DNA from: Streptomyces sp. NBC_00285
GTDB taxonomy: Bacteria; Actinomycetota; Actinomycetes; Streptomycetales; Streptomycetaceae
DNA length: 64,000 nt
Direction: 5' to 3'
NCBI RefSeq assembly: GCF_036174265.1
Contig: NZ_CP108055.1
Location: 4,154,001-4,218,000, forward strand
The stretch's first letter is position 1. Each line of letters opens with the position of its first letter. Below the pieces are notes generated by a model. The model was not told the DNA's origin. It ran no database searches and worked only from the letters and a program-made list of their open reading frames with translations. Below are positions 8,631 to 21,757 of this stretch, one piece after another. The position numbers were made by a program, and so were the translations under genes.

Positions 8631-10547
8631 ATGTTTGACACAGTGCTTGTCGCCAACCGGGGCGAGATCGCGGTCCGCGTCATCCGCACCCTGCGCGCGC
8701 TGGGCGTGCGCTCGGTGGCCGTCTTCTCCGACGCGGACGCCGACGCGCGGCACGTCCGGGAGGCGGACACGGCGGTACGCCTGGGACCGGCACCGGCCTC
8801 GGAGAGCTATCTGTCCGTCGAGCGGCTCCTGGAGGCCGCCGCTCGTACCGGCGCCCAGGCCGTGCACCCTGGCTACGGCTTCCTCGCGGAGAACGCGGCC
8901 TTCGCGCGCGCGTGCGCCGACGCCGGGCTGGTCTTCATCGGACCCCCGGCGGACGCGATCGCCCTCATGGGCGACAAGATCCGCGCCAAGGAGACCGTGC
9001 AGGCTGCCGGAGTGCCCGTCGTACCCGGCGGCCGGGACCCCGATCTCGCCGAGGCCGCCCGCGAGTTGGGCCCTCCGGTGCTGCTGAAGCCCAGCGCGGG
9101 CGGCGGCGGCAAGGGCATGCGGCTGGTCCGTGACCTCACCGTCCTCGAAGAGGAGATCGCCGCCGCCCGCCGTGAGGCCCGCACCTCCTTCGGCGACGAC
9201 ACGCTGCTCGTGGAGCGGTGGGTGGACCGGCCCCGGCACATCGAGATCCAGGTACTGGCGGACGGCCACGGCAACGTGATCCACCTCGGCGAGCGCGAGT
9301 GCTCGTTGCAGCGGCGGCACCAGAAGGTCGTCGAGGAGGCCCCTTCGGTCCTGCTGGACGAGGGCACGCGCGCGTCCATGGGCGAGGCGGCGGTCCAGGC
9401 GGCCCGCTCCTGCGGCTACCGGGGCGCGGGCACGGTGGAGTTCATCGTCCCGGGCAGCGATCCGTCGTCGTACTACTTCATGGAGATGAACACCCGCCTC
9501 CAGGTCGAGCACCCGGTGACCGAGCTGGTGACCGGGCTGGACCTGGTGGAGTGGCAGCTGCGGGTCGCGGCGGGCGAGCGGCTGCCGTACGGGCAGGAGG
9601 ACGTCCGGCTGACCGGGCACGCGATCGAGGCCCGTGTCTGCGCCGAGGACCCCGCACGCGGGTTCCTGCCGTCGGGCGGCACGGTGCTGCGACTGCACGA
9701 GCCGCAGGGCGACGGCGTCCGCACCGACTCCGGGCTCAGCGAGGGCACGGAGGTCGGCAGCCTCTACGACCCGATGCTGTCCAAGGTCATCGCCTACGGC
9801 CCGGACCGCGCGACCGCCCTCAGGAGACTCCGGGCGGCTCTCGCGGAGACGGTGACGCTGGGCGTGCAGACCAACGCGGGGTTCCTGCGGCGGCTGCTGG
9901 CCCATCCGGCGGTGGTCGCGGGCGAGTTGGACACCGGGCTGGTCGAGCGCGTGGTGGACGACCTGGTCTCCACCGACGTCCCGGAGGAGGTGTACGAGGC
10001 GGCGGCGGCCGTACGCCTCGAAGCGCTGCGCCCGCAGGAAGCCGGCTGGACCGACCCGTTCTCGGTGCCGAGCGGCTGGCGGCTGGGCGGCTTCGGCAAG
10101 CCCGTCGGATTCCATCTCCGGGTACAGGAACCCGTGGAGTACGCCCCGCGCGGCACCCACACCGTCACCGCCGGCCAGGTCACCGTCACCCTCGACGGCG
10201 TCCGCCGCACCTTCCACCACGCCGGCGACTGGATCGGCCGTGACGGCGACGCCTGGCACGTCCGCGACCACGACCCGGTGGCCGCGTCCCTCACCCGCTC
10301 CGCGCACGAGGGGGCCGACTCGCTCACCGCGCCCATGCCGGGCACCGTGACCGTCGTGAAGGTCGCCGTGGGGGACGAGGTCGCCGCGGGCCAGAGCCTG
10401 CTCGTCGTCGAGGCGATGAAGATGGAGCACGTCATCGCCGCCCCGCACGCCGGCACCGTCGCCGAGCTCGACGTCACACCGGGCACGACGGTCGCCATGG
10501 ACCAGGTGCTGGCCGTGATCGCACCTCACGAGGAGGCGGCGAAGTGA
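8631..10547 (+). CDS. accA1: Methylcrotonyl-CoA carboxylase, biotin carboxylase/biotin carrier (alpha) subunit
   Basis: A 638-residue protein with an N-terminal biotin carboxylase (residues about 1-450: [12 protein letters not shown] at the start, glycine-rich [12 protein letters not shown] in the ATP-grasp region, [15 protein letters not shown]) and a C-terminal biotinyl domain with EAMKMEHV, biotin being attached to the Lys near 597. It carboxylates its own biotin with ATP and bicarbonate and passes the CO2 to AccD1. The gene lies six bases after accD1 and overlaps hmgL by four bases (GTGA). The long middle region between the two domains is typical of methylcrotonyl-CoA carboxylase alpha subunits. 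Confidence 0.92.
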   Translation: MFDTVLVANRGEIAVRVIRTLRALGVRSVAVFSDADADARHVREADTAVRLGPAPASESYLSVERLLEAAARTGAQAVHPGYGFLAENAAFARACADAGLVFIGPPADAIALMGDKIRAKETVQAAGVPVVPGGRDPDLAEAARELGPPVLLKPSAGGGGKGMRLVRDLTVLEEEIAAARREARTSFGDDTLLVERWVDRPRHIEIQVLADGHGNVIHLGERECSLQRRHQKVVEEAPSVLLDEGTRASMGEAAVQAARSCGYRGAGTVEFIVPGSDPSSYYFMEMNTRLQVEHPVTELVTGLDLVEWQLRVAAGERLPYGQEDVRLTGHAIEARVCAEDPARGFLPSGGTVLRLHEPQGDGVRTDSGLSEGTEVGSLYDPMLSKVIAYGPDRATALRRLRAALAETVTLGVQTNAGFLRRLLAHPAVVAGELDTGLVERVVDDLVSTDVPEEVYEAAAAVRLEALRPQEAGWTDPFSVPSGWRLGGFGKPVGFHLRVQEPVEYAPRGTHTVTAGQVTVTLDGVRRTFHHAGDWIGRDGDAWHVRDHDPVAASLTRSAHEGADSLTAPMPGTVTVVKVAVGDEVAAGQSLLVVEAMKMEHVIAAPHAGTVAELDVTPGTTVAMDQVLAVIAPHEEAAK

Positions 10548-11464
10548 CCCTGCCCATGACGGTCCCCGAAGCCGGCCTGCCCGCCCGGGTCCGTATTCAC
10601 GAGGTCGGCGCCCGCGACGGCCTGCAGAACGAGAAGTCGACCGTGCCGACGGAGGTGAAGGCGGAGTTCGTGCGCCGCCTCGCCGGCGCGGGGCTCACCA
10701 CGATCGAGGCGACGAGCTTCGTCCACCCGAAGTGGGTGCCCCAACTGGCCGACGCGGAGCAGCTGTTCCCGCTCGTCAGCGACCTGGCGGCCGACCTCCC
10801 CGTCCTCGTGCCGAACGAACGCGGCCTGGACCGCGCCCTCGCGCTGGGCGCCACCCGGGTGGCCGTCTTCGCGAGCGCCACCGAGTCCTTCGCCAAGGCC
10901 AACCTCAACCGCACGGTGGACGAGGCACTGGCGATGTTCGAACCGGTCGTCGGCCGAGCGAAGGCGGCGGGCGTGCACGTCCGCGGCTATCTGTCGATGT
11001 GCTTCGGCGACCCGTGGGAGGGCGCCGTCCCCGTCCCGCAGGTGGTCGGGGTCTGCCGCGCCCTGCTCGACATGGGCTGCGACGAACTCAGCCTCGGCGA
11101 CACGATCGGGGTGGCGACACCGGGCCACGTACGCGCGCTGCTGACCGAACTCGACGTACCGGTCGAGAGGTTGGGCGTGCACTTCCACGACACGTACGGC
11201 CAGGCGCTCGCCAACACCTACGCGGCCCTCCAGCACGGCGTCACCACGGTGGACGCCTCGGCGGGCGGCCTCGGCGGCTGCCCGTACGCCAAGTCCGCCA
11301 CCGGCAACCTCGCCACCGAAGACCTCGTGTGGATGCTTCAGGGCCTCGGCATCGACACCGGGGTCGACCTCGGCACTCTCGTCGCCACCAGCGTCTGGAT
11401 GGCCGAACACCTGGGCCGACCCAGCCCGTCCCGCACCGTCCGCGCCCTCTCCCACCAGGAGTGA
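10544..11464 (+). CDS. hmgL: Hydroxymethylglutaryl-CoA lyase
   Basis: A 306-residue HMG-CoA lyase of the HMGL/DRE-TIM family, cleaving HMG-CoA to acetyl-CoA and acetoacetate, the last step of leucine catabolism. The DRE-TIM motif [10 protein letters not shown] is at residues 22-31, metal-binding HFHDTYG near 210, and the signature loop [15 protein letters not shown] carries the catalytic Cys. The GTG start at 10544 overlaps the accA1 stop; ATG 10556 is a possible alternative. The 3-methylglutaconyl-CoA hydratase that would complete the path is not in this window. Confidence 0.92.
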   Translation: MTLPMTVPEAGLPARVRIHEVGARDGLQNEKSTVPTEVKAEFVRRLAGAGLTTIEATSFVHPKWVPQLADAEQLFPLVSDLAADLPVLVPNERGLDRALALGATRVAVFASATESFAKANLNRTVDEALAMFEPVVGRAKAAGVHVRGYLSMCFGDPWEGAVPVPQVVGVCRALLDMGCDELSLGDTIGVATPGHVRALLTELDVPVERLGVHFHDTYGQALANTYAALQHGVTTVDASAGGLGGCPYAKSATGNLATEDLVWMLQGLGIDTGVDLGTLVATSVWMAEHLGRPSPSRTVRALSHQE

Positions 11465-11471
11465 CCCACCG

Positions 11472-12632
11472 ATGGACCACCGTCTCTCCCCCGAACTGGA
11501 AGAACTCCGCCGTACGGTCGAGGAGTTCGCGCATGACGTAGTGGCGCCGAAGATCGGCGAGTACTACGAACACCACGAGTTCCCGTACGAGATCGTCCGT
11601 GAGATGGGCCGCATGGGCCTGTTCGGCCTGCCGTTCCCCGAGGAGTACGGCGGCATGGGCGGCGACTATCTCGCCCTCGGCCTCGTGCTGGAGGAACTCG
11701 CGCGGGTCGACTCGTCGGTGGCCATCACCCTGGAGGCCGGCGTCTCCCTGGGCGCCATGCCCCTGCATCTCTTCGGCACCGAGGAGCAGAAGCGCGAGTG
11801 GCTGCCCCGGCTGTGCTCCGGGGAGATCCTGGGCGCCTTCGGACTGACCGAGCCGGACGGCGGCAGCGACGCCGGGGCGACCCGTACGACGGCCCGCCTG
11901 GACCCGGACACCGACGAGTGGGTCATCAACGGCACCAAGTGCTTCATCACCAACTCCGGCACCGACATCACGGGCCTGGTCACCGTCACCGCGGTCACCG
12001 GGCGCAAGCCGGACGGCAAGCCCCTGATCTCCTCGATCATCGTGCCGTCGGGCACGCCGGGCTTCGCGGTCGCGGCACCGTACTCGAAGGTCGGCTGGAA
12101 CGCCTCCGACACCCGTGAGCTGTCCTTCTCGGACGTCCGGGTCCCGGCGGCGAACCTGCTGGGCGAACAGGGCCGCGGCTACGCCCAGTTCCTGCGCATC
12201 CTCGACGAGGGCCGGATCGCCATCGCGGCCCTCGCGACGGGGCTCGCGCAGGGCTGTGTGGACGAGTCGGTGAAGTACGCGAAGGAGCGGGTGGCCTTCG
12301 GGCGGCCCATCGGCGCCAACCAGGCCATCCAGTTCAAGATCGCCGACATGGAGATGAAGGCCCACACGGCCCGCCTCGCCTGGCGGGACGCGGCCTCGCG
12401 CCTGGTCCTGGGCGAGCCCTTCAAGAAGGAGGCGGCCCTCGCCAAGCTGTACTCGTCCACCATCGCCGTGGACAACGCCCGCGACGCCACCCAGGTCCAC
12501 GGCGGCTACGGCTTCATGAACGAGTACCCGGTCGCCCGCATGTGGCGCGACTCCAAGATCCTGGAGATCGGCGAGGGCACGAGCGAGGTCCAGCGGATGC
12601 TGATCGCAAGGGAGTTGGGGCTGACGGGCTGA
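11472..12632 (+). CDS. acdH: Branched-chain acyl-CoA dehydrogenase (AcdH-like)
   Basis: A 386-residue acyl-CoA dehydrogenase, last gene of the leucine operon and so the likely enzyme for isovaleryl-CoA (and other branched acyl-CoA) oxidation. The FAD/substrate motifs GLTEPDGGSDAGATRTTA and HGGYGFMNEYPVARMWRD are intact, and the classical catalytic Glu is present in IGEGTSEVQ (about residue 368), in contrast to the LCAD-like enzyme at 4994-6151. AGGAG at 11457-11461 precedes ATG 11472. The name acdH is from S. coelicolor, where a gene in this position acts on branched-chain acyl-CoAs; assignment here rests on position and family. Confidence 0.85.
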   Translation: MDHRLSPELEELRRTVEEFAHDVVAPKIGEYYEHHEFPYEIVREMGRMGLFGLPFPEEYGGMGGDYLALGLVLEELARVDSSVAITLEAGVSLGAMPLHLFGTEEQKREWLPRLCSGEILGAFGLTEPDGGSDAGATRTTARLDPDTDEWVINGTKCFITNSGTDITGLVTVTAVTGRKPDGKPLISSIIVPSGTPGFAVAAPYSKVGWNASDTRELSFSDVRVPAANLLGEQGRGYAQFLRILDEGRIAIAALATGLAQGCVDESVKYAKERVAFGRPIGANQAIQFKIADMEMKAHTARLAWRDAASRLVLGEPFKKEAALAKLYSSTIAVDNARDATQVHGGYGFMNEYPVARMWRDSKILEIGEGTSEVQRMLIARELGLTG

Positions 12633-12682
12633 GCGGCCGCCACAGGGGTCCGGCGGGGGCACACCGCCCTTTGGATGACAGG

Positions 12683-12701
12683 CGAGGTTAGGCTAACCTA
12701 A
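12683..12701 (+). promoter_or_regulatory. Iron box (DmdR1/IdeR-type operator) upstream of desE
   Basis: CGAGGTTAGGCTAACCTAA matches the 19-bp actinobacterial iron-box consensus at 17 positions (the first two differ) and is centred about 80 bases before desE. In Streptomyces such boxes bind DmdR1 with Fe(II), repressing siderophore genes in iron excess. Confidence 0.85.
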
Positions 12702-12772
12702 GTTCGTTCCGGTCACCCGCCGTCGGCGCGTACCCCCCTGTGGCCCCGCACGCACGAAAGCAGACAACAGTC

Positions 12773-13822
12773 ATGTCGAACGCCCGCCCCGTCCCCTTCA
12801 CCCGTCGCGGTCTCCTCGCCGCCGGCGGCGCGCTCGGACTCGGTGCCGCCCTGGCCGCGTGCGGCGACAACGACTCGGACACGAGCAGCGGTTCGGACTC
12901 GTCGGCGCCCGCCAAGGCCTCCGGCCCCTGGTCCTTCAAGGACGACCGCGGTACGACCGTGAAGCTCGACAAGGTCCCGACGAAGATCGTCGCCTTCGTC
13001 GGCGTCGCCGCCGCGCTCCACGACTACGGCATCGAGGTCAAGGGCGTCTTCGGACCCACCAAGACCAAGGACGGCAAGGCCGACGTCCAGGCCGGCGACA
13101 TGGACGTCAGCAAGCTGACGGTCTTCGGCAACGTCTGGGACCAGTTCAACGTCGAGGAGTACGCGGCCTTCGCGCCCGAGGTCCTCATCACCACGATCTT
13201 CGACGGCGCCGGCACCCTCTGGTACGTCCCCGCCGCCTCCGCCTCCAAGATCGCCAAGCTGGCGCCGAGCGTCGGCATCTCCGTCTACGACCGCCAGCTC
13301 ACGGCGCCTCTCCAGCGCGTGTGGGAGCTGGCCGAGTCCCTCGGCGCCGACATGGCGGCCGCCCAGGTCACCGACGCGAAGAAGCGGTTCGAGGCGGCGT
13401 CGCAGCGACTGCGGGCCGCCGCCAAGGCGCACCCCGACATCAAGGTGCTCGCCGGGTCCGCGGCACAGGACGTCTTCTACGTCTCCGGCTCCAACCTCTC
13501 CGTCGACCTGGAGTATTTCAAGGCCCTCGGCGTGAACTTCGTGGAGCCGTCGGCGTCGGTACTGAAGGCGAGCGGTGGCTGGTTCGAGAACCTGAGCTGG
13601 GAGAACGTCGACAAGTACAAGGCCGACATCATCATGATGGACGACCGTACGGCGACGATCCAGCCGGCCGACATCACCGAGGCGACCTGGAAGAAGCTGC
13701 CCGCCGTCAAGGCCGGCCAGGTCATCTCCCGCTCCCCCGAGCCGATCCCGTCGTACGACAAGTGCGTGGCGATGGTGGAGAACCTCGCGAAGGCGATCGA
13801 GACCGCGAAGAAGGTCAGCTAG
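12773..13822 (+). CDS. desE: Ferric-siderophore (ferrioxamine) binding lipoprotein
   Basis: A 349-residue substrate-binding protein of the Fe3+-siderophore (TroA/FepB-like) class. The N-terminus has a twin-arginine type lipoprotein signal: RRGLLAAGG, a hydrophobic stretch and a lipobox ending in AAC at about residue 25, followed by a low-complexity Asp/Ser linker. The mature part has the two-lobe pattern joined by a long helix. It captures ferrioxamine outside the membrane for an ABC importer whose other parts are not here. ATG 12773 is used; the ribosome site is weak. It is preceded by an iron box and followed after 57 bases by the siderophore reductase gene. Confidence 0.9.
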   Translation: MSNARPVPFTRRGLLAAGGALGLGAALAACGDNDSDTSSGSDSSAPAKASGPWSFKDDRGTTVKLDKVPTKIVAFVGVAAALHDYGIEVKGVFGPTKTKDGKADVQAGDMDVSKLTVFGNVWDQFNVEEYAAFAPEVLITTIFDGAGTLWYVPAASASKIAKLAPSVGISVYDRQLTAPLQRVWELAESLGADMAAAQVTDAKKRFEAASQRLRAAAKAHPDIKVLAGSAAQDVFYVSGSNLSVDLEYFKALGVNFVEPSASVLKASGGWFENLSWENVDKYKADIIMMDDRTATIQPADITEATWKKLPAVKAGQVISRSPEPIPSYDKCVAMVENLAKAIETAKKVS

Positions 13823-13879
13823 CCGTCGGGCCCCGCACCCCCGCACAGGCATCCCTGACGTCGATTCAGGAGTTACCCC

Positions 13880-14713
13880 ATGACTACGGCCGTGGCCGCC
13901 CCGTTCCGTTTCTTTTCCCTCCAGGTCGTACGGACGAGGCGGCTCGGGCCGTCTCTCGTCCGGGTCAGTTTCACCGGAGAGGATCTCCGGCACTTCTTCT
14001 CCGACGGACACGACCAGTCCCTGTCCCTGTTCCTCCCCGCCGAGGGGCGGACCGAGCCCGGCGTTCCCGTCGAGCTCGGGGACGGCTGGTGGCAGGCCTG
14101 GCGGGAACTGCCGGACGAGGAGCGGGCGGTGATGCGGTCGTACACCCTGCGGGGTCTGCGACGCGATCCCGACGAGATCGACATCGACTTCGTGCTGCAC
14201 GAGCCCGCTGGGCCCGCCTCCCGCTGGGCCGCGCGGGCCCGCACCGGGGACAGGGTCCAGCTGCTCGGGCCGGCGGTCGCCGACAACCGGGCGATCCGGT
14301 TCCGGCCGCCCGAGGACACCGATCTGGTGCTGCTGTGGGGAGACGAGACCGCGCTCCCCGCCGTCTCGGCGATCCTCGAATCGCTGCCCGCCGGACAGCG
14401 TGCCCGGGTCTGGCTGGAGGTGCACGACGCCGGGGACATCCAGGATCTGGTCACCGACGCCGACGCCGAGATCACCTGGCTCGTGAGGGAGCGGACCGGG
14501 GCCGAGGTGTCCCCGTCGGCACTCGGCGCCCTGCGCGATGCCCAACTCCCTCCCGCCGCGCGGCCGTACGTCTGGATCGCCGGTGAGTCCGGGTGCGTGA
14601 AGGAGCTGCGCCGGCACTTCGTGCGCGAGCTCGGGGTCGACCGGCGCCGGGTCACGTTCGTGGGCTACTGGCGTCAGGGGATGACCGAGGAGCAGCTGCG
14701 GGCGGCCGGGTAG
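13880..14713 (+). CDS. desF: Siderophore-interacting protein (ferric-siderophore reductase)
   Basis: A 277-residue flavoprotein of the SIP/ViuB family, which reduces ferric siderophore in the cytoplasm with NAD(P)H to release iron. The FAD motif RSYTLRG is present near residue 85, the NAD(P)H domain has WGDETALPAV near 153 and the C-terminal WIAGESGCVKELRR and FVGYWRQG motifs are typical. AGGAG at 13869-13873 precedes ATG 13880. It likely forms a transcript with desE under the same iron box. Confidence 0.9.
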   Translation: MTTAVAAPFRFFSLQVVRTRRLGPSLVRVSFTGEDLRHFFSDGHDQSLSLFLPAEGRTEPGVPVELGDGWWQAWRELPDEERAVMRSYTLRGLRRDPDEIDIDFVLHEPAGPASRWAARARTGDRVQLLGPAVADNRAIRFRPPEDTDLVLLWGDETALPAVSAILESLPAGQRARVWLEVHDAGDIQDLVTDADAEITWLVRERTGAEVSPSALGALRDAQLPPAARPYVWIAGESGCVKELRRHFVRELGVDRRRVTFVGYWRQGMTEEQLRAAG

Positions 14714-14767
14714 CCCTCCATCGGCGTGACGTCAGTCACGGATGAGGCGGGTTTCCCCTCGATCGAC

Positions 14768-14786
14768 TTAGGTTAGGCTTACCTAA
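14768..14786 (+). promoter_or_regulatory. Iron box upstream of desA
   Basis: TTAGGTTAGGCTTACCTAA, a near-perfect 19-bp palindrome differing from the consensus by a single base, starts 90 bases before the desA ATG. It indicates iron repression of desABCD separately from desEF. Confidence 0.92.
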
Positions 14787-14857
14787 GTTGAAGCCGTGGC
14801 CCTGCCCCGCTCCTGCCCCCCGCCCCGCACGGATCGTCCCCACCGGAGGACCCCCTC

Positions 14858-18087
<3,230 letters not shown>

Positions 18088-18091
<4 letters not shown>

Positions 18092-19860
18092 GCCTCGCCG
18101 ACGCCGTGGCCCATCTCTCCCCCGAGCGCTGGGAGACCGCCAACCGACTCCTGATCCGCAAGGGCCTCGCCGAGTTCGCGCACGAGCGGCTGATCGAGCC
18201 CGAGGAGAGCGACAAGGACCAGTACGTCGTCCGCAGCGACGACGGGAAGACCCGCTACGACTTCACCGCCGTCCGCCGCGCCCTCGACCACTGGCAGGTC
18301 GACGCCGACTCGATCACCCGGCACCGCGACGGCGCCGAACTCCCCCTCGCCGCCCTGGACTTCTTCATCGAACTGAAGAACACCCTCGGCCTGAGCGACG
18401 AGATCCTGCCGGTCTACCTGGAGGAGATCTCCTCCACCCTCTCGGGCACCTGCTACAAACTCACCAAGCCGCAGATCCCGGTCGCCGAGCTCGCGAAGAG
18501 CTCCTTCCAGGACATCGAGACCGGCATGACCGAGGGCCACCCCTGCTTCGTCGCCAACAACGGACGGCTCGGCTTCGGCATCCACGAGTACCTCTCGTAC
18601 GCCCCCGAGACCGCGAGCCCGGTCCGCCTGGTCTGGCTCGCCGCGCACCGCTCGCGCGCCGCGTTCACGGCCGGGGTCGGCATCGAGTACGAGCCGTTCG
18701 TACGCCAGGAGTTGGGCGAGGAGACCGTCGAGCGCCTCTACGGCGTCCTGCGCGCGAAGGGCCTCGATCCGGCCGACCACCTCCTCATCCCCGTCCACCC
18801 CTGGCAGTGGTGGAACAAGCTCAGCGTCACCTTCGCCGCCGAGATCGCCCGCGGCCTCCTCGTCTGCCTCGGCGAGGGCGACGACGAGTACCTGGCCCAG
18901 CAGTCCATCCGGACCTTCTTCAACACCTCGCACCCGGAGAAGCACTATGTGAAGACGGCCCTGTCCGTCATCAACATGGGCTTCATGCGCGGACTCTCGG
19001 CCGCCTACATGGAGGCGACACCGGCCATCAACGACTGGCTCGCCGGGCTCATCGACGGCGACCCGGTGCTGAAGTCGACCGGTCTGTCGATCATCCGCGA
19101 GCGGGCCGCCGTGGGCTACCGGCACCTGGAGTACGAGGCGGCGACGGACCGCTACTCGCCGTACCGCAAGATGCTGGCCGCCCTGTGGCGCGAGAGCCCG
19201 GTCCCCTCCCTCCGGGACGGCGAGTCGCTCGCCACCATGGCCTCCCTGGTCCATGTCGACCACGAGGACCGGTCGTTCGCGGGCGCGCTCATCGAGCGGT
19301 CGGGACTCACCCCGACGGACTGGCTGCGCCGCTACCTGCACGCCTACTACACCCCGCTGCTGCACAGCTTCTACGCCTACGACCTGGTGTACATGCCGCA
19401 CGGCGAGAACGTCATCCTGGTCCTCAAGGACGGTGTGGTCGAGCGCGCGATCTACAAGGACATCGCCGAGGAGATCGCCGTCCTGGACCCGGACGCGGTC
19501 CTCCCGCCGGCCGTCGAACGGCTGCGCGTCGAGGTCCCGGACGACAAGAAGCTGCTGTCGATCTTCACGGACGTCTTCGACTGCTTCTTCCGCTTCCTCG
19601 CCGCGAACCTCGCCGCCGAGGGCATCCTGGAGGAGGAGGACTTCTGGCGCACGGTCGCCGAGGTCACCCGCGACTACCAGCACTCGGTGCCCGAACTCGC
19701 CGACAAGTTCGAGCGGTACGACATGTTCGCGCCCGAGTTCGCCCTCTCCTGCCTCAACCGCCTCCAGTTGCGCAACAACAAGCAGATGGTGGACCTGGCG
19801 GACCCGTCGGGCGCGCTCCAGCTGGTCGGCACGCTGAACAACCCCGTCGCCGGCCTGTAG
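18088..19860 (+). CDS. desD: Desferrioxamine synthetase (NRPS-independent siderophore synthetase)
   Basis: A 590-residue IucA/IucC-type NIS synthetase that uses ATP to oligomerise and cyclise hydroxamate units to desferrioxamine. The ATP-binding region contains EGHPCFVANNGRLGFG (about residues 150-165) and the IPVHPWQWWN motif near 234; the C-terminal FhuF-like part has the HAYYTPLLHSFYAYDL and MPHGENVILVLKDG segments. ATG 18088 overlaps the desC stop. A strong terminator follows 15 bases after the stop, closing the cluster. Confidence 0.95.
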
Positions 19861-19875
19861 TACGGCCCAACCACC

Positions 19876-19914
19876 GGGCGGGGCACGGGAGTACGGTCCT
19901 CCCGCGCCCCGCCC
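19876..19914 (+). terminator. Terminator after desD
   Basis: A 16-base stem with a single A-C mismatch (arms 19876-19891 and 19899-19914, seven-base loop) lies just after the desD stop. No long T-run follows, as is usual in streptomycetes. Confidence 0.85.
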
Positions 19915-20024
19915 CTTTCCGGCTTTTCTCGTCGCCGTTGAGCACACAGCGGGCACAGCATCGTCATAGTGAGTGCCACTACGGTCCACATGCTGCCGTG
20001 ACCGCGCTCCCTGGAGACGAGACG

Positions 20025-21734
20025 ATGATGTCCGAGCACTCGCCACAGCAGGTCCTGCACGACCCGGCGCCCGGCATCCCCGCGGAGGACGTCGCGGCCG
20101 TCCACGCCTACGCGGGCGCGTTCTGCGGCAGACCGGACGCCGCTGCCCGGCTCGCCGCCGAAGTACTCGCGGGACAGCAGGGGTCCGCCATGCGCACGGC
20201 TCTCCTGGCCGACGTACGGCGGACGGCCTTCGGATGGCTGGGGGACGGCCGCTCCGGGCTCCTTCGCCCCGGCTTCCGGGACTGGGCCCGGTGGGCCGGC
20301 GAGACCTTCGGCACGGCGGACACCCTGCGGCGCCTGGAGCACAACGCGCTGCTGCTGCGGACGTTCACGGAACTGGCCGACCAGCCGCGCATCGCGCTGT
20401 GGCTGTGCCTCGCGGAGGGCGAACCGGCTTTCGCCGCACGCGTGTTGAACACCTCGGAGGAGTTCGCCGCGTCCATGGCCGAGTCGGCCCGCTCCCGGCT
20501 CGCCGACACCTTCCTGCGGCTGCGCACCGAGCACACGGCCGACGCCCGCTGCGTGCACTACGGCGGCATGCTCGGCGCGATCGCCCGCGGCACGCACCGA
20601 GAGACTCCGCCGGACCTCGAACAGCACCTGGAGACCTGCGAGTTCTGCACCCACGACATGGCACTGCTGCGCACGCTCACCTCGGGAGAGGCGCAGGAGC
20701 TGCGGGCCCTGCTCGTCGACCGGCTCCTGGTGTGGGGCGGCCCGTCCTACCGGGCGGCGAAACCCTTGACGCCGACGCGCACCGATGAAAGGCGGCCGAC
20801 GACCCCGGAGAAGGTCCCGCCGACGGTGCCGGGAGCGTCCATGGAACGGGGCCCGCGGGCCAGGCCCGGCCGGTGGGCCAGGGTGGCGGTACGTGTCAGG
20901 GGAGGACGCGGGTCCGGACCGGATCCGGCGACGAAGGCGGCCGGCGGAACGGTCGGGTCCGTGTCAGTTTCCGTGGAGAGCCCGCCCTCGGCCGCCGCAC
21001 CGCAGGCGTGGCCCGGGGCGGCCGGCACGACCGGGCCCGGCCAGAGCGTCCCCGACGCCCCCGCGCTGCCCCTCTCCACCGTTCCGGCCCCGCGACGCCC
21101 CGTCCTCGCCATAGCCGTCGCCGTCGTGGTCACCGCGGTCGCCACCACCGTCGCCCTCAACCTGTGGTCCGGGACCCAGACCGGAACGGCCGTCGACTCC
21201 TACGGTCCGCCGTACCGGGCACGCTCGCCGATCCCGTCGGCCCCCGTCTCGGCCTCGGCCTCCCCGGACGCCGGGACCGTGCTCGCGACCGTCGCGCTGC
21301 AGAGCACGGGTAGCCCGGGCCGGTGCGTCACGGCCGGCGCCGGCGACTCCCCGGACAACATCCCCGCGTCAGCCGCCTGTGACGAAGGCGCGGCGCAGCG
21401 GTGGCGGGTCGTCGACATCGGCGGCGGGGCCGTCGGCCTCCAGCACGTGGCGTCGACGCTCTGTCTGGACATCGCGGGCTACCGCGCCCTGGGCGATCCC
21501 ATGCAGATGCGGCGGTGCGCCTACCAGCAGGGTGACCGCGCCCCCTACCCGGAGGACCAGGCGTTCGTCCTCAGGACCCACCAGGACAAGAGCTTCACGC
21601 TGGTCTGCCAGGACAACCCCGCCATCGCCGTGGGGATCAGCAACGGCGAGATCCGCATGCTGTCGACCGCGACCGCGGGCCGGGCGATCCGCTTCGCTCT
21701 CGACGACGCCCTGGACAGGGCGCTGGGCAACTGA
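20025..21734 (+). CDS. Membrane protein with anti-sigma-type zinc finger, one membrane segment and beta-trefoil (ricin-type) lectin domain
   Basis: A 569-residue protein in four parts. Residues about 20-195 are helical and vaguely reminiscent of sigma-70-like helical regions, though I cannot assign a family. Residues 201-208 carry HLETCEFC, the H-x3-C-x2-C zinc-binding pattern of ZAS anti-sigma factors. Residues 220-358 are a Pro/Gly/Ser-rich linker, then one membrane span (about 359-381). Residues about 410-569 are a ricin-type trefoil (RWRVVDIG, LCLDIAGY, four or more Cys). Orientation would place the zinc finger inside and the lectin outside. GGAGA at 20013-20017 precedes ATG 20025. It may sense a cell-wall or extracellular sugar; that is inference. 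Confidence 0.75.
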   Translation: MMSEHSPQQVLHDPAPGIPAEDVAAVHAYAGAFCGRPDAAARLAAEVLAGQQGSAMRTALLADVRRTAFGWLGDGRSGLLRPGFRDWARWAGETFGTADTLRRLEHNALLLRTFTELADQPRIALWLCLAEGEPAFAARVLNTSEEFAASMAESARSRLADTFLRLRTEHTADARCVHYGGMLGAIARGTHRETPPDLEQHLETCEFCTHDMALLRTLTSGEAQELRALLVDRLLVWGGPSYRAAKPLTPTRTDERRPTTPEKVPPTVPGASMERGPRARPGRWARVAVRVRGGRGSGPDPATKAAGGTVGSVSVSVESPPSAAAPQAWPGAAGTTGPGQSVPDAPALPLSTVPAPRRPVLAIAVAVVVTAVATTVALNLWSGTQTGTAVDSYGPPYRARSPIPSAPVSASASPDAGTVLATVALQSTGSPGRCVTAGAGDSPDNIPASAACDEGAAQRWRVVDIGGGAVGLQHVASTLCLDIAGYRALGDPMQMRRCAYQQGDRAPYPEDQAFVLRTHQDKSFTLVCQDNPAIAVGISNGEIRMLSTATAGRAIRFALDDALDRALGN

Positions 21735-21757
21735 GCCCCGAATGACAGAATTTCCCC

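Noticed and set aside
6933..10529. Very long open frame (1198 codons) on the minus strand across accD1-accA1
   Set aside because: It is antisense to two well-recognised genes, its composition is Gly/Arg/Val/Asp-rich as expected of a high-GC shadow frame, and it has no recognisable domain.
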